Assembly: GCA_046724665.1 (NCBI GenBank)
Contig: JBKOWZ010000056.1
Coordinates: 1-18,003, forward strand
Direction of reading: 5' to 3'
Origin: Actinocrinis sp046724665
GTDB lineage: Bacteria; Actinomycetota; Actinomycetes; Streptomycetales; Catenulisporaceae
DNA: 18,003 nucleotides
The notes beneath the pieces were generated by a model. The model was not told where the DNA came from. It was given only the letters and a program-made list of their open reading frames with translations, and did not search any database. Within the stretch, counting starts at the first letter, position 1, and every line of letters begins with the position of its first letter. This document shows, piece by piece, positions 8,495 to 17,984 of this stretch. The position numbers and the translations under genes are program-made.

Positions 8495-9475
8495 CTACGC
8501 TACTGCGCCGGACAGCCCCAGGAACTCGCTGGTGGTGCGCCGGGCCGTGGCCAGCACCTCGGCCCGCCGGCTCGGGTCCATCAGATTGGCGCCGAACGCC
8601 TCAAGGTCCCGCGGCCCGGGGCACAGGATGATGACCCGGCTGCCGCTCTGTCGCACCTTCCTGGCCTCCAGCAGCATCTGCCGGGTGGCGCTGTGCCGAT
8701 AGGCACGCTCGAGTCGGCCCAGGGCGCCGCGCGGCCGGTCGTAGCCGCGCGCCGCGCTCGGCGCGAGGACGTAGACCTCGTCCAGCGGCACGCCACCGGG
8801 CAGTTCGTCCGCGACCAGCAGGTCCAGGCTGGTGTTGGAGAAGATGCCGCCGTCGATGTACCTGCGTCCGTCGATGACCGCGGGCGCGAACCAGCCGGGT
8901 ATCGAACAGGACGCCACCACGGCCTCCGCCAGGCCGGTGCTCGGCGCGCCGGGCCCGCCGAAGGCGACGCGTTCGCCGGTGTCGTAATCCATCGCGACGA
9001 TGCGTACACCGGGGTGCGGCGACCAGGAGCCGGACGGGATGACGTCCTCGACCATCCGGCCGATGTCGCCGAGCGAGCCGCGGCCTGGCGGCACGAAGGC
9101 CGAGAAGACCACGGTCTTGGGGTAGCGCCGGGGATGGCGCACCGAGCGGGCGATCAGCTTCGGCGAGCCGATGCCGGGCTGCGGCCGCAGCATCGCCCCG
9201 CCGCCGGCCGCGTGGTCGTAGTCGAAGATCCGGCCGGCCAGCGGGCCGTCGGGCACGACCCCGGACTGCTGGTGCTCCCACAGGTCCCGCGGGCCGGCCC
9301 CGGCCCCGAGCAGCGCGGCCAGGATCGCCCCGGCCGAGGTGCCGACGATCAGGTCGGCCTGGCGCGGATCGAAGCCGAGTTCCTCGTGCAGCGCCGCCAT
9401 CGCGCCGATCATCCAGGCGGCACCCAGCGTCCCGCCGCCGCCCAGCACCAGTCCCGTGCGTACCCCTTCGCTCAC
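8495..9475 (-). CDS. Patatin-like phospholipase family protein
   Basis: This is a predicted lipid acyl hydrolase of 326 residues. The oxyanion-hole glycine stretch is LGGGGTLG (11-18), the nucleophile elbow GTSAG puts the serine at residue 47, and the second dyad residue is Asp208 in YIDGGIFSN. All three catalytic elements of the patatin/RssA fold are therefore intact. No signal peptide or membrane helix is evident, so it is probably cytosolic or peripheral to the membrane; the substrate cannot be told from sequence. The GTG start at 9475-9473 has a GGTGAG-like ribosome site six bases upstream. The first motif starts about ten residues in, so little room exists for a later start. The stop is TAG. 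It lies 32 bp downstream of the HAD hydrolase gene, probably in one transcript. Confidence 0.92.
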   Translation of the reverse strand: MSEGVRTGLVLGGGGTLGAAWMIGAMAALHEELGFDPRQADLIVGTSAGAILAALLGAGAGPRDLWEHQQSGVVPDGPLAGRIFDYDHAAGGGAMLRPQPGIGSPKLIARSVRHPRRYPKTVVFSAFVPPGRGSLGDIGRMVEDVIPSGSWSPHPGVRIVAMDYDTGERVAFGGPGAPSTGLAEAVVASCSIPGWFAPAVIDGRRYIDGGIFSNTSLDLLVADELPGGVPLDEVYVLAPSAARGYDRPRGALGRLERAYRHSATRQMLLEARKVRQSGSRVIILCPGPRDLEAFGANLMDPSRRAEVLATARRTTSEFLGLSGAVA

Positions 9476-9507
9476 CCTCTGCTCACCGTCCCCAATCGCG
9501 CACCGGC

Positions 9508-10185
9508 CTACCCGGCGCGCAGATCCATCCCGAACAGCGCCTCCAGTTCAAGAATTGTTTCCTCGTACGACCGGTGATGCACTCCGATGATTCCCAGAGC
9601 GGCCGCTGCGCGCACATTTCTTTCGAGGTCGTCCACGAAGACCGCCTCGCCGGGCGCGCAGCCGAGCAGGTCGAGGGTGTGCCGGTAGATCTCCGGCTCC
9701 GGCTTGCGCATGCCGACCTCGCCGCTGATGACCACGGCGTCGAACAGCTGGTCCCAGTCGTCGCGCAGGTAGTCGTTGCCCCAGGAGTTGGACAGCAGCG
9801 CGGTGCGCAGGCCGGACGCCTTGGCCTGGCGCACCACGTTGATCATCGCGGGCGCCGCGGCGAATCCGGCGAACATCCGGCTGATCAGCCCCTCGGCGGT
9901 CACCGGAACGCCGCAGAACTTGGTCAGCCGCTCGGCCAGCCCCTGCTCGAAGTGCTCGACCCGCAGTTCGCCGCGCTCCAGCGCGGCGATCGGGTCGAAG
10001 ACGCTGAGCTCGGTCAGCCCCTCGTCGTGGAAATCGCGAATCGCCGCCTGATAACCGGCGGCGTCGATCCCCTCGGCGGCGTACCATCCCTCGAGGGTGG
10101 CCGCGAGCGGGGACGTCAGCACGCCGCCCCAATCGACGATCAGCGCCTTGGGTTTCAAACCGGACAACGCGGCCCGCACGGACAA
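9508..10185 (-). CDS. HAD-family hydrolase (subfamily IA type)
   Basis: This is a haloacid dehalogenase superfamily enzyme of 225 residues. Motif I is VDWGGVLTSP with the nucleophile Asp18. The second position that is Asp in classical phosphatases (DxD) is Gly20, as is common in DxGGV HAD proteins. Motif II is LLSNSWG (Ser132), motif III is the lysine of RKPEPEIY (Lys161) and motif IV is VFVDDLERN (Asp185, Asp186). A helical cap lies between motifs I and II (about 30-110). The substrate is unknown; phosphatase, dehalogenase or related activity are all possible. The start is uncertain: TTG at 10185-10183 has AAAGG eight bases upstream, and GTG at 10179-10177 would remove two residues. The stop is TAG. 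It is the first gene of the minus-strand cluster. Confidence 0.9.
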   Translation of the reverse strand: MSVRAALSGLKPKALIVDWGGVLTSPLAATLEGWYAAEGIDAAGYQAAIRDFHDEGLTELSVFDPIAALERGELRVEHFEQGLAERLTKFCGVPVTAEGLISRMFAGFAAAPAMINVVRQAKASGLRTALLSNSWGNDYLRDDWDQLFDAVVISGEVGMRKPEPEIYRHTLDLLGCAPGEAVFVDDLERNVRAAAALGIIGVHHRSYEETILELEALFGMDLRAG

Positions 10186-10204
10186 TTCCGCCGCCTTTCC
10201 CTCG

Positions 10205-10244
10205 CCGACCGGGTGGAATACGACCCGTCGGGGTAAGAGTTCAA
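10205..10244 (-). promoter_or_regulatory. Putative promoter with overlapping inverted repeat
   Basis: On the minus strand TTGAAC (10244-10239) is followed after 18 bases by TATTCC (10220-10215), a fair -35/-10 pair about 30 bases from the start of the HAD gene. The -10 lies in the loop of an inverted repeat: CCGACCGGGT (10205-10214) against ACCCGTCGG (10223-10231), which match apart from one bulged base. The repeat lies in the 69-bp region shared with the divergent membrane-protein gene. A bound regulator could therefore act on both genes, or the repeat could be a leader hairpin. No experimental support is available. Confidence 0.35.
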
Positions 10245-10254
10245 TGGTACGGGG

Positions 10255-12132
10255 GTGATGCTGGTGTCAAGCCGGAACCGGGCGTCGGCCTGGCCCTTCG
10301 CGCTCTTCGCGCTGTCCGGGCTGCTGCTGGCCGGCTACGCCGCGGTGGAGCCCGCGACCTGGCTCGATCGCACCGTCGTGACCGTCTGCGGCACCACCCC
10401 GAGCGCGTCCCACGCCCTTCTGCTCGGACTCGTGCTGCTCACCCTGGCACACGGACTGGCCCGGCGTCGCCGGGCCGCCTGGATCCTCGCGCTCGCGGCG
10501 GTGCTGTGGAGCGCGCTGACCGAGGTGGAGTCGCTGGCCTCGGGCTCGCCGGGCGAGCCGTGGCGCCTGGTCCCGCTGCTGCTGACCGCGATCGCGCTGG
10601 TGCGTTCCCGTGACCGTTTCGTGGTGCAGCCCGACCCGCACCGGCTGTGGCAGGCCGTGGCGGCGGCCGGCGCCTCGGGCGTGACGCTGCTGCTGCTCGG
10701 CGGGGGCGGCCTGCTCGCCGAGCGCGACCGGTTCGCCGCGCCGCTGTCCACCACGGAACTGGGGCGCGAGTTCTTCGCCGCGGTGGCGGCGAACTCCGGC
10801 CGGGTGGACTTCGACGGCACGTCGTGGCTGTTGCCCGGCCTGTCGCTGGCCTCCGGGCTGGCGCTGATCGCGGTGATCGCGCTGCTCTCGGCGGCCGCGC
10901 CGCCGCCGGCCCCGGCGGACGCCGCCGAGCGGACGGCGATGCGCGCACTCGTCTCGCACCGGGACTCGGACACGCTCGCCCCCTTCGCGATGCGTTACGA
11001 CAAGGCGTACGTCTTCGAGCCGAACGGCCGTGCGGCGGTCGGTTACCGCGTGCTGGCCGGGATGGCGGTGGCCGCGGGTGACCCGGTCGGCGCGCGCGAT
11101 GCGTGGCCCGCCGCAATCGACGCGTTCCTGGCCGAGGTCGAGCGGCGCGGTTGGCGGCCCGCGGTGATCGGTGCCAGCACGCAGGGACACGAGCTGTGGG
11201 CGGCGCGAGGGCTGCGTGGATTCGGCATCGGCGACGAGGTCGTCATCGACGCCGCGTCGTTCTCGCTGGACGGCCGCGCGATGCGTAACGTCAGGCAGGC
11301 GGTACGACGTACCGAGCACGCGGGCATCTGGGTCTCGGTGGTCCCGGAGCGGGAACTGAGCCCCGAGCTGTCCGCGCAACTGCGCCGGATCCACCGGGCC
11401 TGGCTGGGCCGCGGCACCAAGTGGCGCCCGCGCCCGGACGCCGACATGATCCCGCAGGGCCGCGAGCACGGCTTCGCGATGAACCTCGACGCGATGGCCG
11501 AGGGCAAGCACCCGGACTCGCTGTTCGTCATCGCGTTCGCCGCGGACGGGTACGCGGTCTCGTTCCAGCGTTACCTGGTCGCCGCCGCGGGCGGGCCGGA
11601 CCCGGCGCTCTCGCTCGATGTGATGCCGCGGCACCGGATTGCGCCGAACGGGGTCAACGAACGGCTGATCGTGGCCGCGATCGAGTACGCCGCGCGGCGC
11701 GGATACGGCACGGTCTCGCTGAACTTCGCCGCGTTCCGCCCGCTGTTCGAGGCGCACCGGCTGGCCGAGGCCTCGCCCGGAACGGCGCCGCGGCCGGGAT
11801 TCTGGCCGCGGATGACCCGCCGGGCGGTCCATCTGCTCGACCCGCTGATCCAGATCGAGTCGCTCTACCGGTTCAACGCCAAGTTCCAGCCCGGCTGGCG
11901 GCCACGCTCGGTGCTGGTCTCCTCCTGGCTGGACCTGCCGCTGTTCGGGGTGGCGGCCTTCGGGCTTGAGTTCGCGCTGCCCTACGACCGGCGCCGCAGC
12001 CGGATCGCCTCCCCGTGGTCGAAGCCGGAGGCAGTCGCGGACCCGGCCGCCCAAACAGTGGGCGCGGCAGCCGGCGCGGATCAGGCGAACTGGAGCGCGG
12101 TGCAGCGCCACTCCAGCAGATCCCGTTCCTGA
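10255..12132 (+). CDS. MprF-like membrane protein with phosphatidylglycerol aminoacyltransferase (DUF2156) domain
   Basis: This 625-residue protein has six predicted membrane segments (about 11-31, 52-69, 74-90, 103-117, 132-155, 190-214), then a cytosolic DUF2156 domain (about 232-560). The domain shows RYDKAYVFEPNGRAAVGYRV, GDPVG, RNVRQAVRR, LSLDVMPRHR, NGVNERLIV and SLNFAAFRPLFE. In MprF and LysX this domain moves an amino acid from aminoacyl-tRNA to phosphatidylglycerol, lowering membrane negative charge and giving resistance to cationic peptides. The amino acid used cannot be read from sequence. Unlike mycobacterial LysX, no lysyl-tRNA synthetase domain is fused, and the membrane part is shorter than the full MprF flippase. 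The start is uncertain: GTG 10255, ATG 10258 or GTG 10264, with only a G-rich ribosome site. The last 52 bases overlap the convergent Rv3235-family gene. Confidence 0.88.
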   Translation: MMLVSSRNRASAWPFALFALSGLLLAGYAAVEPATWLDRTVVTVCGTTPSASHALLLGLVLLTLAHGLARRRRAAWILALAAVLWSALTEVESLASGSPGEPWRLVPLLLTAIALVRSRDRFVVQPDPHRLWQAVAAAGASGVTLLLLGGGGLLAERDRFAAPLSTTELGREFFAAVAANSGRVDFDGTSWLLPGLSLASGLALIAVIALLSAAAPPPAPADAAERTAMRALVSHRDSDTLAPFAMRYDKAYVFEPNGRAAVGYRVLAGMAVAAGDPVGARDAWPAAIDAFLAEVERRGWRPAVIGASTQGHELWAARGLRGFGIGDEVVIDAASFSLDGRAMRNVRQAVRRTEHAGIWVSVVPERELSPELSAQLRRIHRAWLGRGTKWRPRPDADMIPQGREHGFAMNLDAMAEGKHPDSLFVIAFAADGYAVSFQRYLVAAAGGPDPALSLDVMPRHRIAPNGVNERLIVAAIEYAARRGYGTVSLNFAAFRPLFEAHRLAEASPGTAPRPGFWPRMTRRAVHLLDPLIQIESLYRFNAKFQPGWRPRSVLVSSWLDLPLFGVAAFGLEFALPYDRRRSRIASPWSKPEAVADPAAQTVGAAAGADQANWSAVQRHSSRSRS

Positions 12133-12629
12133 CGCTCGAAGCCCTGACGTTCGAAACGCAGCGCGATCGCGCGCACCCGCGGACCGTCCTGCACCAGCAC
12201 GGTGGACTCGACCGCGTCCGGCCCCGGAACGTGCATCCGGATGGAGCGCACCATGCTGCGCGCGGCGAAACGAGTAGCCGCGCGGCGCTGAGCGACCGTG
12301 CTAAGCAGCCCGAACACCTCGCGGGACACCCAACGCTTCACCTGTTCGGCCGGACGGCGTTCCAGCAGCACGTCGATGACCGCCTCGACCAGCCGCCGCA
12401 CCCCCGCCGGACTCGGCTCGGCCGCCTGCCGCGCGCCGAGCGGATCGAAGCGGTGCGTCCAGCCGACCACCCACGACCGCAGCGCCCCCGCCGCGCCGCC
12501 GAGGTCGGCAGCGGCGTTGGCGGTGGTGTCGATCGCAGTGGCGGCCGCGTCCGTCCCGGCGCGTTCGATGGTGCCCGCGACGGTGATCAGCACGCTGCGG
12601 TCCACATCACTGCTGTCACGCGGCATCAT
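12081..12629 (-). CDS. Rv3235 family protein
   Basis: The function of this small protein (182 residues from the chosen start) is unknown. The conserved C-terminal half has VEAVIDVLLERRPAEQVKRW, then REVFGLL, VRSIRMHVPGPD, GPRVRAIALRFER and a closing EWRCTALQFA. I recognise this pattern as the actinobacterial Rv3235 family (DUF6459), which lies close to secA in mycobacteria and streptomycetes, as here. The N-terminal half is Ala-rich and variable. I took ATG 12629-12627, preceded by GAGACGGGG; a second ATG follows directly at 12626. GTG at 12665 would add 12 residues but has no ribosome site. The 3' end overlaps the membrane-protein gene by 52 bp, tail to tail; both frames look genuine at the overlap because the conserved WRCTALQ end lies inside it. 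Confidence 0.85.
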   Translation of the reverse strand: MMPRDSSDVDRSVLITVAGTIERAGTDAAATAIDTTANAAADLGGAAGALRSWVVGWTHRFDPLGARQAAEPSPAGVRRLVEAVIDVLLERRPAEQVKRWVSREVFGLLSTVAQRRAATRFAARSMVRSIRMHVPGPDAVESTVLVQDGPRVRAIALRFERQGFERQERDLLEWRCTALQFA

Positions 12630-12729
12630 CGTGCACCCCGTCTCGGCTGGACGTCTGACGATCACTCAGACACCCAAGAATGCCAGGGAGTTGTGCACCA
12701 AGACGGCTCGGCACCGAAGTCCACCCATT

Positions 12730-12795
12730 CAGCGCAGCAGCTAGCACTGCTCAGCGCAGTAACGAGCGCTGCTCAGCGCAGTAACCAGCACTGCG
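12730..12795. repeat. Three tandem 22-bp repeats forming hairpins
   Basis: Three contiguous 22-bp units begin at 12730, 12752 and 12774, each opening with TCAGCGCAG and closing with AGCACTGC or AGCGCTGC. Units two and three match at 20 of 22 positions, and units one and three at 19 of 22. Each junction is self-complementary: ACTGC-loop-GCAGT at the first, GCGCTG-CAGCGC at the second. The array lies 71 bases beyond the secA stop and about 100 bases before the Rv3235-family start. It could be a repeated protein-binding site, or a set of RNA hairpins ending or stabilising secA mRNA. It is too short and lacks spacers for CRISPR. Confidence 0.8.
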
Positions 12796-12855
12796 CGAAA
12801 TGGCCGGTGAACCTCGGTGCCAGTCCGTCCGATAATCAGACTATTTACCTCAGTT

Positions 12856-12866
12856 GGCTACTTCGG

Positions 12867-12873
<7 letters not shown>
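12856..12873 (-). repeat. 9-bp tandem duplication over the secA stop codon
   Basis: GGCTACTTC occurs twice in direct succession (12856-12864 and 12865-12873). On the minus strand this reads AAG TAG CCG AAG TAG CC, giving two in-frame TAG stops nine bases apart. Losing or gaining a copy would leave the SecA protein unchanged. Confidence 0.75.
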
Positions 12874-15674
<2,801 letters not shown>

Positions 15675-15789
15675 TTTGGGAACGGCTCCTTGAACTGACA
15701 GGTGTGTGGACGGCGTTGTCGTCTACCGCTGGGGCCACTCGGGCGGACGTCAGTGCCCCGCCGCGGCCGTTATCCCATCGTAAGCGACC

Positions 15790-15839
15790 GCGCATGCGCA
15801 AAAACAGTGCGCCGGTCGTACAAGTCGCACCGGTGCGAC
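15790..15839. promoter_or_regulatory. Palindrome-rich spacer between ppx and secA
   Basis: A perfect 16-bp palindrome, GTCGCACCGGTGCGAC, lies at 15824-15839, 22 bases beyond the ppx stop. A second 10-bp palindrome, GCGCATGCGC, lies at 15790-15799. On the minus strand five T residues precede it, and GCGCA-CTGTTTT-TGCGC can also fold. The first palindrome is placed as a terminator for the divIC–DUF501–ppx unit, but no T-run follows it directly. The second is close to TACGAT (minus strand, 15784-15779), a possible secA -10 element without a good -35. Which role applies is open. Confidence 0.35.
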
Positions 15840-15861
15840 GGCACGCTCCGGCAGGCCGCGA

Positions 15862-16833
15862 TCACATCAGCGACAGAGCGAGCCCGTCGAGGATGTCGTG
15901 CTCCGAGACGACCACCTCGGACAGCCCGAGCCGGTCCACGATCTGTGCCAGGATCAGCGCCCCGGCGCCGATCACGTCCACCCGGCCGGGGTGGATGACC
16001 CGGTTCGCGGCGCGCTGCCCGTGCGTGGAGGCGAGCAGGTCCGCGGACACCCGCCGCACCGTTTCAGCTGAAATCCGTGAAAGATGCACGCGGTCGCGGT
16101 CGTACTCGGCCAGGCCGAGCGCGATCGCCGAGACCGTGGTGACCGAGCCGGCCACCCCGACCAGCGTCCTGGCCTGCTTGATCGGCACCCGCTCGGCAGC
16201 CAGGTCGAGCGCGGCGTCGATGTCGCGGCGGGCCGCGGCGATCTGCTGCGCGGTCGGCGGGTCCTGCTTGAGGTGACGCTCCGTCAGCCGCACGCACCCG
16301 ATGTCCACCGAGCGGGCCGCCTCCACGTCGCGCTCGCCGAGCACGAACTCGGTGGATCCGCCGCCGATATCGACGACGAGGTAGGGCGTCAGGTGGCCGA
16401 CACCGTCACCGGCCACGGCCTGTGTCGCCCCGGCGAACGAGAGCGCGGCCTCCTGGTCGCCGGTGATCACCTCCGGTTCGACGCCGAAGCGGGTGCGTAC
16501 GCCGTCGGAGAACTCGTCGCGGTTAGCCGCGTCGCGCGTCGCACTCGTCGCGACGAACCGGACGCGTTGCGCGCCGAGCTCACAGATGCGCTCGGCGTAG
16601 TCGTCACAGGCCGCAAAGGTGCGCGCGAGGGCTTCGGTGGCGAAACGCCCGGTGGCGTCCACGCCCTGGCCGAGCCGGACGATCTCCATCCGGCGCAGCA
16701 CCTCAGACTGCGTGCCCGCCTGCGGATCCAGGTCGGCGACGAGCAGGCGGATGGAGTTCGTACCGCAGTCGATCGCCGCGACGCGCGTCGTACCCGGGCT
16801 CACGCTCGTACCAGTCCGCTCGCTCGTGCCCAT
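15862..16833 (-). CDS. ppx: Ppx/GppA-family phosphatase (Ppx2 type)
   Basis: This 323-residue member of the actin-like Ppx/GppA family is expected to release phosphate from polyphosphate, with pppGpp as the other known family substrate. Two phosphate-binding motifs are present: AAIDCGTNSIRLLVAD (19-34) and VVDIGGGSTEFVLG (153-166). VATSATRDA (94-102) and the acidic TGDQEA (124-129) lie where the family has substrate and catalytic residues. It is the short, two-domain form without the C-terminal HD domain of E. coli Ppx. Its place after divIC and DUF501 matches the M. tuberculosis Rv1024–Rv1026 order, so it corresponds to Ppx2 rather than Ppx1. I chose ATG 16833-16831 because it overlaps the DUF501 stop as TGATG, the sign of translational coupling, with AAAGG nine bases upstream. 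An upstream frame would add 20 unconserved residues. The stop is TGA. Confidence 0.94.
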   Translation of the reverse strand: MGTSERTGTSVSPGTTRVAAIDCGTNSIRLLVADLDPQAGTQSEVLRRMEIVRLGQGVDATGRFATEALARTFAACDDYAERICELGAQRVRFVATSATRDAANRDEFSDGVRTRFGVEPEVITGDQEAALSFAGATQAVAGDGVGHLTPYLVVDIGGGSTEFVLGERDVEAARSVDIGCVRLTERHLKQDPPTAQQIAAARRDIDAALDLAAERVPIKQARTLVGVAGSVTTVSAIALGLAEYDRDRVHLSRISAETVRRVSADLLASTHGQRAANRVIHPGRVDVIGAGALILAQIVDRLGLSEVVVSEHDILDGLALSLM

Positions 16834-17342
16834 CAGGCCCCGCCTTTCGGTTCTTCTACGGACACGGAAACGCACGGACCGTTGCGCCACCACTCAGGCA
16901 GCAGCGCCAGCGCCTCGTCACCGAGCGGGTTCACGCCGGGACCGGCCGCGAGCGAGTGGCCGACCAGGACGTGCAGGCACTTGACCCGATCAGGCATGCC
17001 GCCAGCGCTCGGAAAGCCCTCCAGCACCTCGATAGCGTCGCGCCGCCTGATGTAGTCCTCGTGCGCGGCGCGATAGGCGGCGGCGAGCTTCGGATCGGTA
17101 CGCAGGCGTTCGGTCATGTCAGCCATCAAGCCGCTGCCCTCTAGCGTCCCGATGGCTGACGCGGCACGCGGGCAGGTGAGGTAGTAGAGCGTCGGGAAGG
17201 GAGTTCCGTCGGGCAGACGCGGAGCGGTCTCCACCACGTCGGGATTGCCGCACGGGCAGCGGTGCGCCACAGTGCGCAGACCGCGCGGTTCCCGCTCCAA
17301 CTGGGCTTTGACCGCTTCGAAGTCCGCTTCCGGCACACTCAT
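16833..17342 (-). CDS. DUF501 domain-containing protein
   Basis: This 169-residue protein of unknown function is highly conserved in actinobacteria. Visible signatures are RGLRTVAHRCPCGNPDVVET (20-39), LPDGTPFPTLYYLTCPRAAS (43-62), AAYRAAHEDYIRRRDAIE, GFPSAGGMPDRVKCLHVLVG and PLGDEALALLPEWW. Four cysteines (29, 31, 57 and the one in VKCLH) plus nearby histidines suggest a metal site (inference). ATG 17342-17340 is taken as the start; GTG two codons later, with GGGGGA spaced five bases, is a serious alternative. The longer frame from 17453 would overlap divIC and adds an unconserved Val/Ala run. The TGA stop shares a base with the ppx start. It lies 44 bp downstream of divIC, in the order known from mycobacteria and streptomycetes. 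Confidence 0.93.
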   Translation of the reverse strand: MSVPEADFEAVKAQLEREPRGLRTVAHRCPCGNPDVVETAPRLPDGTPFPTLYYLTCPRAASAIGTLEGSGLMADMTERLRTDPKLAAAYRAAHEDYIRRRDAIEVLEGFPSAGGMPDRVKCLHVLVGHSLAAGPGVNPLGDEALALLPEWWRNGPCVSVSVEEPKGGA

Positions 17343-17386
17343 CCCCCACACGTTACCGGCTCCACGCGCGGGTTCTGCCCGATCAC

Positions 17387-17914
17387 TCACCGCTTGTGCG
17401 ACGGCGACGGCGACGGCGACGGTGACGTAGTCGGCGACTTGACCGTGGACCACAACCGGTCATACCAACCCTGCTGCGTGGGCGTCGGCATGCCGAGCGG
17501 CTCATGGCTCGGACTCGGGTTCGGCACGATGTAGCCGGTCTCGCCGGGCAGCACGTAGTGCAGCCGCTCCCGTGCCTGGATCGCCACATAAGCGGGATCG
17601 GACCACTTCGCCAGCTCGCTCTGGAGCGCCGCCACCTGCTGCTCGATGACCGAGTTCTGCTGCTTGACGTGCGCGATCTGCGTACGTTGAGCGAGGTACT
17701 GCCGCAGCGGATAAGCGACGGTGACCATGACGGCGCACAGCGCCAATGCCAGGACTCCAGCCCGACCGGTCAGCCGGGTGCGGCTGCGCAGGGACTTGCG
17801 CGGCTTGCCGGCCCGCGGGTCCTTTTCAGCGTCCCCAGCCCCACCCCTCGGCCTGGGCAGCGATACGACACGGGAGTCGGCGGCATCCGACGTGCCATCA
17901 GTCACGTCCGCCAC
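17387..17914 (-). CDS. divIC: Septum formation initiator family protein (FtsB/DivIC)
   Basis: This is a bitopic cell-division protein of the FtsB/DivIC family, which joins FtsL and DivIB/FtsQ at the septum. The layout from the chosen start (175 residues) is a basic cytosolic N-terminus (1-50), one membrane helix (about 51-69, AGVLALALCAVMVTVAYPL), a coiled coil (about 73-104) and the conserved DPAYVAIQARERLHYVLPGE (106-125). A Pro/Ser-rich extracellular tail follows, ending SPSPSPSPSHKR. I chose GTG 17914-17912 because GGGAGG lies four bases upstream; GTG 17905 and GTG 17950 are alternatives. The stop is TGA. Conserved order with DUF501 and ppx supports the call. The usual upstream eno gene is cut off by the contig end 89 bases away, and the promoter is not visible. 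Confidence 0.9.
   Translation of the reverse strand: MADVTDGTSDAADSRVVSLPRPRGGAGDAEKDPRAGKPRKSLRSRTRLTGRAGVLALALCAVMVTVAYPLRQYLAQRTQIAHVKQQNSVIEQQVAALQSELAKWSDPAYVAIQARERLHYVLPGETGYIVPNPSPSHEPLGMPTPTQQGWYDRLWSTVKSPTTSPSPSPSPSHKR
17398..17426. repeat. Hexanucleotide repeat encoding the Ser-Pro tail of DivIC
   Basis: About four and a half units of GACGGC (the last diverging to GACGGT) run through the 3' end of divIC and encode alternating Ser-Pro just before the stop. In-frame repeat slippage would change tail length by two residues at a time. Confidence 0.7.
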
Positions 17915-17984
17915 GCCCCCTCCCATCCACCACCGTTCGCCGACTGACACCCACTAACACCTGTGGCGCGCCTCGCCGTAAGTC

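Noticed and set aside
12730..12795. CRISPR array
   Set aside because: Units of 22 bp are directly contiguous with no spacers, there are only three copies, and no cas gene is present.
17343..17453. N-terminal extension of the DUF501 protein from 17453
   Set aside because: The extension overlaps divIC, is a Val/Ala run read from that gene's repeats, and family members begin near the chosen start.
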